Source: Neisseria meningitidis (GTDB taxonomy: Bacteria > Pseudomonadota > Gammaproteobacteria > Burkholderiales > Neisseriaceae). From it: a DNA stretch of 64,000 nucleotides. Shown one piece after another: positions 8,739 to 17,062 of this stretch. Numbering within the stretch: the first letter of the stretch is position 1; the number at the start of each line of letters is the position of its first letter. The stretch is from positions 372,001 through 436,000 of the forward strand of contig NZ_LR134525.1 in NCBI RefSeq assembly GCF_900638555.1. The letters run 5' to 3'. A program made the position numbers and the translations under genes. The notes below the pieces were generated by a model. The model made no database searches and had not been told where the DNA came from. It was given only the letters and a program-made list of their open reading frames with translations.

Positions 8739-8781
8739 TTCAGACGGCATCGGCGGAAAAACACCGCAAATGCCGTCTGAA
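8739..8781. repeat. Inverted DUS pair after metZ
   Basis: Two DUS (8739-8750 minus, 8770-8781 plus) face each other with a 19-base gap, allowing a stem that may act as a terminator for metZ. Confidence 0.5.
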
Positions 8782-8825
8782 ACCCTTATCTTATATGACA
8801 TACACGTCAACAATAGGAAAAAAAT

Positions 8826-9032
8826 ATGGATGAAGCGGTTTTTGCCGATTGGGCGTTGAAAATCTGCCTGACCGGCTTGATTATTTTTTTGGGTTTTATC
8901 GTTTGGAATTTGGGCAAGGAGTCCAAAGCGGGCAAATTCGGCATCGCCATTTTGTTTTTGGTTTTGGGCTTGGGCGTGTTCGGTTTTGTGTTCAAAGAGT
9001 TATTGATTAAGTTTTTGGTATTGCCGAAATAG
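8826..9032 (+). CDS. DUF2788 small membrane protein
   Basis: The 68-residue product has two predicted transmembrane helices, about residues 9-28 (ALKICLTGLIIFLGFIVWNL) and 37-63 (FGIAILFLVLGLGVFGFVFKE), joined by a short Lys-rich loop. It resembles the DUF2788 family, whose function is unknown. The start at 8826 has AATAGGAAAAA upstream. It stands alone, with DUS on both sides. Confidence 0.8.
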   Translation: MDEAVFADWALKICLTGLIIFLGFIVWNLGKESKAGKFGIAILFLVLGLGVFGFVFKELLIKFLVLPK

Positions 9033-9137
9033 GTTTGCGGCCTGTCAAAATGCCGTCTGAAATCATAAAAAGTAATCTGCACCCTAAAAGTTTGATTTAA
9101 CCGCCAACTGATTAAGGTGCGGATTTTTATGACAAAA

Positions 9138-9243
9138 TATAGTGGATTAACAAAAACCAGTACGGCGTTGCCTCGCCTTGCCGTACTATTTGTACTGTCT
9201 GCGGCTTCGTCGCCTTGTCTTGATTTAAATTTAATCCATTATA
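9138..9243. repeat. Correia element, short form (106 bp)
   Basis: TATAGTGGATTAACAAAAAC begins it and ATTTAATCCATTATA ends it. The internal IHF segment is absent. The right terminus has a C-to-T change (CCATTATA rather than CCACTATA), so the ends are no longer identical. Confidence 0.9.
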
Positions 9244-9316
9244 AAAATCATCTTTCCGCAGTCATTCCCACGGATGTGAAAGCCTGTCTTTTTGAATCCC
9301 GGATAATTTTACATCG

Positions 9317-9959
9317 TCATTCCCGCGCAGGCGGGAATCCAAATCATTGGGTAGCGGCAATGTTCAAAAGTCGTCTGAAAAATCAGAAGTTCTAGATTCC
9401 CGTTTTCACGGGAATGACGGAATTTCAGACGGCATCCTCCCGCCCCGTCATTCCCGCGCAGGCGGGAATCTAGTCCGTTCGGTTTCGGTCATTTACGATA
9501 AATTCCTATTGCTTTTCATTTCCTGATTCCCACTTCCGTGGGAATGACGGCGGAGCGGATAAATTCTCGCAATCTAAAACCTCGTCATTTCCATAAAAAA
9601 CAGCAACCCGAAACAGCAACCTGAAACCTCGTCATTCCCGCGCAGGCGGGAATCCAGATCATTGGGTAGCGGCAATGTTCAAAAGTCGTCTGAAAAATCA
9701 GAAGTTCTAGATTCCCGTTTTTACGGGAATGACGGAATTTCAGACGGCATCCGCCCGCCCCGTCATTCCCGCGCAGGCGGGAATCTAGTCCGTTCGGTTT
9801 CGGTCATTTACGATAAATTCCTGTTGCCTTTCATTTCTAGATTCCCACTTCCGTGGGAATGACGGTTTGGAAGTTGCCTGAAACTCGAAAACAGCTATAG
9901 TGGTTTAAATTTAAACCACTATAAAACTGAATGAATCGGATTCCCACTTCCGTGGGAAT
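9317..9959. repeat. dRS3 cluster with a ~234-bp direct duplication
   Basis: This gene-free field contains nine dRS3 units: 9319-9338, 9396-9415, 9450-9469, 9526-9545, 9634-9653, 9711-9730, 9765-9784, 9841-9860 and 9940-9959. Bases 9317-9550 recur at 9632-9865, offset exactly 315, with few differences, so part of the cluster arose by tandem duplication. Confidence 0.85.
9896..9923. repeat. 28-bp perfect palindrome of two Correia termini
   Basis: TATAGTGGTTTAAA directly meets TTTAAACCACTATA. This equals the two terminal repeats of a Correia element with the whole core missing (see findings). Confidence 0.8.
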
Positions 9960-10065
9960 GACAAACTTTAAGGTGTGATGATTTATCCAAAACAGTCGAA
10001 ACGCAAAAACCGGTTTCTCGTTTGCATAAGAACGGCAAATTTTTCGGTGTCTTGTTTTATGGGCG

Positions 10066-10818
10066 TTATCCCTTGTCCGTCCCGTAGGGCAGGTAAACGT
10101 CGAAGCGGGTGCTTTTGCCGGTGTATTGGTAGGCAGGGGCTTGTCCGGCAAGGTGTTCGCCGAGGCGGGGGCGTTTGACGACGACGCGTTTTTTTGCTGT
10201 TTGGCGTGCGGTATGCAGGAGTGCCGCTTCATCTTGCGCTTCGCCGACGAGCCGATGGAAGTAGGTCATTTCTTTTTTAACGGCGGCACTTTTGCGGCGT
10301 TCGGGATACATGGGGTCGAGATAGACGATGTCGGGTTTGCCTTGTGTTTGGACAAGTGCGGGCATTTGTTCGGCGGCGTTGCCGAAATGGAGGTTGATGT
10401 GCGCGGCGGTGTCTTGCGTTTCGGGATTGAGGAGGGCGCGGCGGATGCCGTCTGAAAGCAGGCAGGCGACGGCGGGATGTTGCTCGAAGGCGGTAACGGC
10501 CAGCCCGAGCGAGGCGAGGACGAAGCTGTCGCGCCCCAATCCTGCGGTTGCGTCCCAAACGGTGGGGTGCGCGGTGTGGTTGACGGCTTTGGCGATGAGT
10601 TCGCCCCCGCCTTTTGTGCGCCGGTATTGTGCCGCGCCGGAGGCAAAATCGACGATGACGCTGCTTTTTTCCCCGACAAGCCTGAGGCTGACGGTATCGT
10701 GTTCGGCAAGGAGGTAACTGCCTTGTTCGGGCGGTTGGGAAACGGGCACAAGGGGGAATGCCCGTATCAGGGTGCGGACGGTTTCGGTGGCGGTGTTGTC
10801 AATAAGGATGTCGGTCAT
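10066..10818 (-). CDS. rsmJ: 16S rRNA m2G1516 methyltransferase RsmJ
   Basis: RsmJ is a SAM-dependent methyltransferase that makes N2-methylguanosine at position 1516 of 16S rRNA (E. coli numbering). The 250-residue product has the SAM-binding motif DATAGLGRDSFVLASLG (about 89-105) and the catalytic-type motif DPMYPERRKSA (about 168-178), both typical of RsmJ (YhiQ). Length matches the family. The ATG at 10818 overlaps no other gene; pilR ends about 100 bases upstream, separated by a DUS. Confidence 0.92.
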   Translation of the reverse strand: MTDILIDNTATETVRTLIRAFPLVPVSQPPEQGSYLLAEHDTVSLRLVGEKSSVIVDFASGAAQYRRTKGGGELIAKAVNHTAHPTVWDATAGLGRDSFVLASLGLAVTAFEQHPAVACLLSDGIRRALLNPETQDTAAHINLHFGNAAEQMPALVQTQGKPDIVYLDPMYPERRKSAAVKKEMTYFHRLVGEAQDEAALLHTARQTAKKRVVVKRPRLGEHLAGQAPAYQYTGKSTRFDVYLPYGTDKG

Positions 10819-10921
10819 GGTGTTTTGTGTCCGTTCGGGCGTGGGGCGAACCCGCTTTCCCGTGCCGTTTCAGACGGCATTTTTTCGGGTGGGCGGAGAT
10901 GGTGCGGATGCCGTTTTGTCG

Positions 10922-11389
10922 TCAGCCGATGTTGAGGCGTTCCATACGGTAGCGCATGGAACGGAAGCTGATGCCCAAGCGTTTGGCGGCCTGCGTGCGG
11001 TTGCCTTCGGTTTGTTTGAGGGTTTGTTCGATGATGTCGCGTTCGATTTGGTCGAGATAGTCCTGTATCTGCATGGTATCGGGGTCGAACGCGCCGCAAC
11101 GCAACGCTTCCTGTGCCTGATCGGCGTTGCCGAAGGCGGTGATGACGGCAACCGGCGTATCGAGCAGGCGGCTGTTGATGTGTTGGACGACTTCCAGCCC
11201 CGAGCCGTCCGGCATACGCATATCGGTCAGGACGAGCGAATAGCGTTGGCTGTCGAGCTTGTTTTTGGCTTCGGCAACGCCTGACGCGGTATGGACGCGC
11301 AAGCCCATTTTCATCAGGGTCATTTCCATCAGGTCGAGAATGTCGGTTTCGTCATCGACGACGAGGACGGGGTGTTGCAGTTCAGTCAT
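10922..11389 (-). CDS. pilR-like: PilR/NtrC-type response regulator lacking its AAA+ domain
   Basis: The 155-residue protein joins a response-regulator receiver (about 1-102) directly to a Fis-type helix-turn-helix (about 112-155, TEGNRTQAAKRLGISFRSMRY). The receiver has the acidic pocket VVDDE (11-15), phospho-acceptor Asp56 (LTDMRMPDGSG) and the TAFG switch. It is cut off after CGAFD, before the conserved Lys-Pro. In intact PilR about 300 residues with the sigma-54 AAA+ ATPase lie between, so the central domain is deleted in frame. The product cannot activate sigma-54 RNA polymerase but might still bind DNA. It overlaps the upstream pilS-like gene by 8 bases. Confidence 0.85.
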   Translation of the reverse strand: MTELQHPVLVVDDETDILDLMEMTLMKMGLRVHTASGVAEAKNKLDSQRYSLVLTDMRMPDGSGLEVVQHINSRLLDTPVAVITAFGNADQAQEALRCGAFDPDTMQIQDYLDQIERDIIEQTLKQTEGNRTQAAKRLGISFRSMRYRMERLNIG

Positions 11390-12959
11390 TGGTTTTTTCC
11401 GGTAATGTGAGTTCGAAACATTTGGCTTCCGGTAGGTAGGTCAAATCGCCGAAATTGGCGTGCGCCAGTTCGCGGGCGACATACAGCCCGAGGCCGGTGC
11501 CGTTTTCCGCCGTGGTGTAAAAGGGTTCGAACAGGTGTTCCTGCACTTCGGGCGGTCGGCAAAGAGGATGCAGACGGTGTTTTTTTTGCGCGGGGCGGAT
11601 GGTGACGGAAATCGAGCCGGGCTGTTTGCGGCTGTGCCGCCACGCGTTGTTGGCGAGATTCCACATAATCTGCCGCAGGTGGGCGGGATCGAAATAGGCG
11701 GTCGGGTGATTGCCCTGCATATCCAAGCGGATGCAGCCGGCGGCATCGGGATGGCCGAGCAGGAACTCTTGTTTGAATTCTTCCCAAAACGGTATCAGGC
11801 CGATGGTTTCGCGTTCGGTTTTGTTGCGCTTGTTGAGTGAGGAAATGTCTTCGAGCATTTTGTCGATGCGGCAGACGTTGCCGTCGATGATTTTGCACAA
11901 TTTGGCGTTGAACGGATCTGCCGCCCCCGCTTCCATATTTTCGCGCAGCAGGTCGTTGGCGTGGCGGATGGCGGACATCGGGTTGCGGATTTCGTGGGCA
12001 AGGTTGGCGGTCAGTTGTCCGAGCGCGGCAAGTTTGACGGACAGGGCTTCTGCCTGAATTTCGCTTTGCGGGCGGATGTAGAGGATAAGCAGCTTGTCCG
12101 GCTCTTTGTTCATCGGCACGGCGCGGATGCGGGCGGTCAGGCCGAGTGTGCCGAGGACGTATTCGAAAGTGTGCGGAGAGGCTTGGTCCCACAGTTCGGC
12201 GGCAGAATCGGACAGGTCGGCGCGCCGTCCGATTTCGAGTGCGGGGAAAAGGTCTTTCGCCTTCCGGTTGAACAGCACCGCCAGCCCTTCGGTATTGATG
12301 ACGACGACGGCTTCTTGAACGCGTTCGAGTACGGTTTGGCTCAAGCCTTTGATGCGCCGGTAGGCGAGGTGGTTGTCGCGGGCCAGTTGGCCGGCGCTGT
12401 CGATGTATCTGACCGACAGTGAGGTGAAGATGGCGGAAAGATAGGAGGCGGCGACGAGGATGAAGGTTGCCGAGGCGGTTCGGGCATCCGATATGTGCGG
12501 ATATTTGCCGATATCGCCGTCGGCAATGGCGTTGAATATCAGCAGGATGGCGGCGTAGCTGGCATAGAGCAGGGGGTAACGCCCGTAGCTGAGCAGGCAG
12601 GAGCAGACGACGAAGGGCAGAATCAGGATGCCGAAGCCGGAATCGATGCCGCCGAACAGGTAGGTCAGCACGCCGATCATCGTGATGTCCGCCACCGCGC
12701 TGAAACGCGGCATTTTCAGCGACTGCCATTGCCAATGCGGATGGATGATGGAAAAGAAAATCAGCCAGCAGGAAATGGCGAGCCAAACATAAAATGCCCA
12801 CGCCGTCCACGAAGCGTGCAGGTTTTCATGTCCGCTGACCTCCAACCCGAAGATATGCATAATCAGCAGGGGGAAGACGATGGCGATGCGGGCGATGTTG
12901 ATCAGATTGGGAATCCGGTCTTTGAGTTTCTCAAGTTCGCGGGTATTGGAAATTACCAT
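11382..12959 (-). CDS. pilS-like: PilS-like sensor histidine kinase with damaged ATP site
   Basis: This 525-residue inner-membrane histidine kinase has about six N-terminal transmembrane helices (20-185), a PAS-like linker (about 205-300), an HisKA domain with phospho-acceptor His322 (NLAHEIRNPMSAIRH), N-box NLANNAWRHS (434-443), F-box FEPFYTT and G2 box GTGLGLY (487-493). The G1 box (DxGxG), expected near residue 465, is missing. There the frame reads KKHRLHPLCRPPEVQ, whereas the alternative frame reads the usual KNTVCILFAD. A T8 tract (11580-11587) plus a small deletion near 11555 explain this. It forms an operon with parC upstream and the pilR-like gene downstream. Confidence 0.87.
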   Translation of the reverse strand: MVISNTRELEKLKDRIPNLINIARIAIVFPLLIMHIFGLEVSGHENLHASWTAWAFYVWLAISCWLIFFSIIHPHWQWQSLKMPRFSAVADITMIGVLTYLFGGIDSGFGILILPFVVCSCLLSYGRYPLLYASYAAILLIFNAIADGDIGKYPHISDARTASATFILVAASYLSAIFTSLSVRYIDSAGQLARDNHLAYRRIKGLSQTVLERVQEAVVVINTEGLAVLFNRKAKDLFPALEIGRRADLSDSAAELWDQASPHTFEYVLGTLGLTARIRAVPMNKEPDKLLILYIRPQSEIQAEALSVKLAALGQLTANLAHEIRNPMSAIRHANDLLRENMEAGAADPFNAKLCKIIDGNVCRIDKMLEDISSLNKRNKTERETIGLIPFWEEFKQEFLLGHPDAAGCIRLDMQGNHPTAYFDPAHLRQIMWNLANNAWRHSRKQPGSISVTIRPAQKKHRLHPLCRPPEVQEHLFEPFYTTAENGTGLGLYVARELAHANFGDLTYLPEAKCFELTLPEKTND

Positions 12960-12978
12960 AGTATGTGCAGAGTCGGGT

Positions 12979-15276
12979 TTATTTCGGGGAAGAAAGCTGT
13001 TTCAGGCTGCCCGATATGGGTAATAGTTTGCCTTTTTTGCCGCGTTTTGCCTCAAGCAGGGAGATGGGGATGCGGTCTTTGTGCGCTGCGCCGCGCCTGC
13101 CTTCGCTTTCAATCAGGATTTCCGGCTCGGAAGAAACGGCGGTATGCGTCATCGATTCGCCGGCGTTTAATCCGATGATTTGCAGCCCTTTGCCTTTCGC
13201 CATAATTTTCAATTCGCCGATGGGGAAGGCGAGGGCGCGGTTTTGATTGGTGGCGGCAATGATTTTGCAGTCGGGGTTGATGAACGAGGAGGCATAGACG
13301 GCAACCGGCGGCAAAACGGTTTCGCCGCTGTCTGCGGTCATCACCACTTTGCCCGCTTTCACGCGCCCGACCATATCGCCCAGTTTGGCGATGAAGCCGT
13401 AGCCGCCGCTGCTTGATAATAAATAATGTTGTTCCGGCAATCCTGTCAACATCGCAACGGGTTTCGCGCCGTTTTGCAGCTCGATCAAGGATGAAACCGG
13501 CACGCCGTCGCCGCGCCCGCCGGGGATTTCGGCGGCATCAAGGGTGTAGGTTCTGCCCGATGAATCGAGAATGACGACGGGTAAAATCGTTCTGCCTTCG
13601 AGGGTTTGTTTGAGGCGGTCGCCTTCTTTGAACGCGGTTTGGCTCAAATCGAGATTGTGTCCGGCGCGGCTGCGTATCCAGCCTTTTTCCGACAGAATCA
13701 GTGTGATGGGTTCGTCGGCGGTGGTTTGTGTCAGCACGGCGCGTCCGGCTTCTTCCACCAGCGTGCGGCGCGCGTCGCCGAACTGTTTCATGTCCGCCTG
13801 CATCTCTTTGACAATCAGCTTGCGTTTTTCGTTTTCGTCGCCCAAAAGGATGTTCAGACGGCCTTGTTCTTCGCGCAATTCGTTCAATTCTTTTTCGAGT
13901 TTGAAACCTTCCAAACGCGCCAACTGACGCAGGCGGATTTCCAAAATGTCTTCGGCTTGGATTTCGGTCAGCCCGAACGCCGCCATCAAATCGGTTTTCG
14001 GGTCATCTGATTCGCGGATGACTTTAATCACTTCGTCGATGTGCAGAAAGACTTTCAGACGGCCTTCGAGGATGTGCAGCCGTTTTTCCACTTGGTTCAA
14101 ACGGAATTTCAGACGGCGTGTTACGGTTACGGTGCGGAAATCCAGCCATTCCTGCAAAATCGTTTTCAGGTTTTTCTGCGCGGGGCGGTTGTCCAGCCCC
14201 ATCATCACCAAGTTCATGGACACATTGCCTTCCAGCGAAGTTTGCGCCATCAGCGTGTTGATGAAGGTATCGGTATCGATGCGGCTGGATTTCGGTTCGA
14301 ACACCAGTCGCACGGGATGTTCGCCGTCGGACTCGTCGCGCACGCGGTCGATTAAATCCAGCATCAGCTTTTTGGTGTTGAGCTGGTCTTGGTTGAGCTG
14401 TTTCTTACCCGCTTTCGGTTTCGGGTTGGTTTGTTCTTCGATTTCGGCAAGGATTTTGGCGGAATTGGCGTTCGGCGGCAGCTCGGTTACGATGACGCGC
14501 CACTGTCCGCGCGCCAGCTTCTCGATTTCATAACGCGCACGCACGCGCACGCTGCCTTTGCCGGTTTCGTAAATCCGGCGCAATTCGTCCGCCGGCGTGA
14601 TGATTTGACCGCCGCCGGCAAAATCGGGCGCAGGAATATATTGCATCAGGTCGGCGGTTTCCAGCGTCGGCTTCTTCAACAGCGCAATCGCTGCCTGCGT
14701 CACTTCGTTCAAATTGTGCGACGGAATCTCGGTCGCCATGCCCACCGCGATGCCTGACGCGCCGTTGAGCAACACCATAGGCAGGCGGGCGGGCAGGTGC
14801 AGCGGCTCGTCAAACGCGCCGTCGTAGTTCGGCACGAAATCCACCGTTCCCTGATTGATTTCGGACAACAGCAATTCCGCAATCGGCGTCAGCCGAGCTT
14901 CGGTGTAACGCATCGCCGCCGCACCGTCGCCGTCGCGCGAACCGAAGTTGCCGATGCCGTCGATTAAGGGATAGCGCAAGGTAAAATCCTGCGCCATCCG
15001 CACCATCGCCTCATAGGCGGAACTGTCGCCGTGCGGGTGGTATTTACCCAAAATCTCGCCGACCACGCGCGCCGATTTCACCGGCTTCGCCCCCGCCGTC
15101 AAACCCATATCGCGCATGGCAAACAAAATGCGCCGCTGAACGGGCTTTTGGCCGTCTGAAACTTCAGGCAGCGCGCGGCCTTTGACCACGCTCATGGCGT
15201 ATTCGAGATAGGCGCGTTCGGCGTATCGGCCGAGCATCAGCGTATTGGAATCGGTATGTGGAGCGTGCGGTTGCAT
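12979..15276 (-). CDS. parC: DNA topoisomerase IV subunit A
   Basis: ParC is the DNA-cleaving subunit of topoisomerase IV, which unlinks daughter chromosomes and works with ParE. The 765-residue product has the winged-helix/tower GyrA-type core with catalytic Tyr in [11 protein letters not shown] and a C-terminal beta-pinwheel region. The quinolone-determining stretch reads [14 protein letters not shown]; Asp84, Ser85, Ser86 and Glu89 here correspond to D86, S87, S88 and E91 in gonococcal numbering, all wild-type. The ATG at 15276 is preceded by AAAAGGAAAT, which lies inside a dispersed repeat. The pilS-like gene follows after 19 bases. Confidence 0.95.
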   Translation of the reverse strand: MQPHAPHTDSNTLMLGRYAERAYLEYAMSVVKGRALPEVSDGQKPVQRRILFAMRDMGLTAGAKPVKSARVVGEILGKYHPHGDSSAYEAMVRMAQDFTLRYPLIDGIGNFGSRDGDGAAAMRYTEARLTPIAELLLSEINQGTVDFVPNYDGAFDEPLHLPARLPMVLLNGASGIAVGMATEIPSHNLNEVTQAAIALLKKPTLETADLMQYIPAPDFAGGGQIITPADELRRIYETGKGSVRVRARYEIEKLARGQWRVIVTELPPNANSAKILAEIEEQTNPKPKAGKKQLNQDQLNTKKLMLDLIDRVRDESDGEHPVRLVFEPKSSRIDTDTFINTLMAQTSLEGNVSMNLVMMGLDNRPAQKNLKTILQEWLDFRTVTVTRRLKFRLNQVEKRLHILEGRLKVFLHIDEVIKVIRESDDPKTDLMAAFGLTEIQAEDILEIRLRQLARLEGFKLEKELNELREEQGRLNILLGDENEKRKLIVKEMQADMKQFGDARRTLVEEAGRAVLTQTTADEPITLILSEKGWIRSRAGHNLDLSQTAFKEGDRLKQTLEGRTILPVVILDSSGRTYTLDAAEIPGGRGDGVPVSSLIELQNGAKPVAMLTGLPEQHYLLSSSGGYGFIAKLGDMVGRVKAGKVVMTADSGETVLPPVAVYASSFINPDCKIIAATNQNRALAFPIGELKIMAKGKGLQIIGLNAGESMTHTAVSSEPEILIESEGRRGAAHKDRIPISLLEAKRGKKGKLLPISGSLKQLSSPK

Positions 15277-15285
15277 ATTTATCGT

Positions 15286-15432
15286 ATTTCCTTTTCGGTT
15301 GAACCCCCGCCACTTGGACATCTGTCCTTCGGGGCGGTAGAATCAGACTTTATTTGGGAGGGGGCAACCCCTTCCAAATCAGGGCAACACATAGGGCGGT
15401 GCTTTATGTGTCGTCCTGTGTGTTGAAACATT
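15286..15432. repeat. ~147-bp dispersed repeat (REP2-like), copy 1
   Basis: This sequence recurs at 54153-54297 at roughly 85% identity by eye. Shared blocks include CCGCCACTTGGACATCTGTC, CGGGGCGGTAGAATCA and TCCTGTGTGTTGAAACATT. One end supplies the parC ribosome binding site. The size, and its position carrying a ribosome binding site, fit REP2 of N. meningitidis, but I could not compare it with the REP2 consensus. Confidence 0.6.
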
Positions 15433-15534
15433 GTGTATGCGGAATGTAAAGCAAAGGGCATTATTGTAAATCAAAACGGCAAACCATAGTGGGCGCGTGT
15501 CTGAATCTGAATCAAATACGGGAATGTGAAAATA

Positions 15535-15543
15535 TGTTATAAA
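15535..15543 (+). promoter_or_regulatory. Extended -10 promoter of gpmA
   Basis: TG-T-TATAAA is an extended -10 element 35 bases before the gpmA ATG. No good -35 is seen, as is common for this promoter class. Confidence 0.5.
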
Positions 15544-15577
15544 TAAGGCTTTCCCACTTTCACACATTGGAGACGAT

Positions 15578-16261
15578 ATGGAATTGGTATTTATCCGCCA
15601 CGGACAAAGCGAATGGAACGCGAAAAACCTGTTTACAGGCTGGCGCGACGTGAAGCTGAGCGAGCAGGGGCTTGCCGAGGCTGCTGCCGCCGGTAAAAAA
15701 CTGAAAGAAAACGGCTATGAGTTCGACATCGCCTTCACATCCGTCCTGACCCGCGCGATTAAGACCTGCAACATCGTTTTGGAAGAATCCGACCAACTGT
15801 TCGTACCGCAAATCAAAACATGGCGGCTGAACGAACGCCACTACGGCCGACTGCAAGGCCTGGACAAAAAACAAACCGCCGAACAATACGGCGACGAGCA
15901 AGTCCGCATCTGGCGGCGCAGCTACGACACCCTGCCGCCGCTTTTGGACAAAGACGATGAGTTTTCCGCACACAAAGACCGCCGCTATGCCCATCTGCCT
16001 GCCGATGTTATCCCCGACGGCGAAAACCTGCAAGTAACGCTGGAGCGCGTATTGCCGTTTTGGGAAGACCAAATCGCCCCCGCGATTTTGAGCGGCAAAC
16101 GCGTCTTGGTGGCGGCGCACGGCAACTCCCTGCGCGCGCTGGCAAAACACATCGAGGGCATTTCCGACGAAGACATCATGGGCTTGGAAATCCCGACCGG
16201 TCAGCCGTTGGTGTACAAATTGGACGACAATTTGAAAGTCATCGAAAAATTCTACCTGTAA
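15578..16261 (+). CDS. gpmA: 2,3-bisphosphoglycerate-dependent phosphoglycerate mutase
   Basis: GpmA interconverts 3- and 2-phosphoglycerate in glycolysis and gluconeogenesis. The 227-residue protein has the histidine-phosphatase motif [10 protein letters not shown] (catalytic His8), [12 protein letters not shown] with the catalytic Glu, and the second His in [11 protein letters not shown] (about 180). Length matches the dPGM family. It is a single-gene unit with an extended -10 promoter upstream and a DUS-pair terminator downstream. Confidence 0.95.
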   Translation: MELVFIRHGQSEWNAKNLFTGWRDVKLSEQGLAEAAAAGKKLKENGYEFDIAFTSVLTRAIKTCNIVLEESDQLFVPQIKTWRLNERHYGRLQGLDKKQTAEQYGDEQVRIWRRSYDTLPPLLDKDDEFSAHKDRRYAHLPADVIPDGENLQVTLERVLPFWEDQIAPAILSGKRVLVAAHGNSLRALAKHIEGISDEDIMGLEIPTGQPLVYKLDDNLKVIEKFYL

Positions 16262-16273
16262 GGGTGTGAAATA

Positions 16274-16315
16274 AAAAATGCCGTCTGAAGGCTTGAGCGT
16301 TCAGACGGCATTTTT
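16274..16315 (+). terminator. DUS-pair terminator of gpmA
   Basis: AAAAATGCCGTCTGAA pairs with TTCAGACGGCATTTTT (stem about 16 bp, loop of 10), followed by T residues. Confidence 0.85.
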
Positions 16316-17062
16316 GACGGTAAACGTAGCAACTGCTTTCGCGAGAACGACGGGATTTTAGGTTTTTGTTTTTCTGTTTTCGTGGGAAGGATGGGTTTTA
16401 GGTTGCGGTCATTTATCGGAAAAGCAGAAACCGCTCCGCCGTCATTCCCGCGCAGGCGGGAATCTAGAACCTCTGAATTTTCAGACAACCTTTGAATATT
16501 GCCGCCGTCCCGCGTTCTGGATTCCCGCCTGCGCGGGAATGACGATTTATAAGTTCCCGAAACGCCCGAAAAAACCGAAATCCGACAGGCAGGATTTTCG
16601 CTTTCGTGGGGATGACGGGATTTTTGTAACCGTAGCAACTGCTTTTGCGGTAATGACGGGATTTTAAGTTACGGTAAGTTATCGGAAAGACAGAAACTTC
16701 TCCGCCGTCATTCCCGCGAAGGCGGGAATCTGAACACGTCCGTAGGGAAACCTATATCCCGTCATTCCCATGAAAGTGGGAATCCAGGATGCAGGGGAAA
16801 TCGTTTTATCCGATAAGTTTCCGCCCCGAAAGGTCTGGATTCCCGCCTGCGCGGGAATGACGGGATTTTTGTAACCGCAGGGTGGGCTTCAGCCTGCCAA
16901 TCAACAACCGAAAATGAAGAAAAACGGTGGGCTGAAGCCCACCCTACGCAATTGCTTTTGCGGAGATGACGGGGTTTTAGGGTGAAGATGGTGGGAGTTG
17001 GTGGGAGTTGGTGGGCTGAAGCCCACCCTACGCAACTATCCTACGCAACTACTACGCAACTA
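16313..17062. repeat. Repeat field: five dRS3 units and GGTGGGCT palindromes
   Basis: No gene is seen in about 750 bases. dRS3 units lie at 16444-16463, 16521-16540, 16710-16729, 16764-16783 and 16839-16858. GGTGGGCT-type palindromes lie at 16881-16898 (degenerate), 16926-16943 and 17010-17027. The segment 16837-16948 recurs at 20043-20152 on the far side of the restriction-modification pseudogene. Confidence 0.85.

Noticed and set aside
9117..9395. 92-codon frame across a Correia element and dRS3
   Set aside because: Sequence is explained entirely by repeats and shows no ribosome binding site.
9300..9960. CRISPR-like array of regularly spaced short palindromes
   Set aside because: The units are dRS3 (ATTCCC-N8-GGGAAT) with irregular spacing and repeated, not unique, spacers; no cas genes are nearby.
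11386..12810. 474-codon Arg-rich frame overlapping pilS
   Set aside because: Out-of-frame shadow of the histidine kinase gene. It was useful only to show the local frame change at the G1 box.
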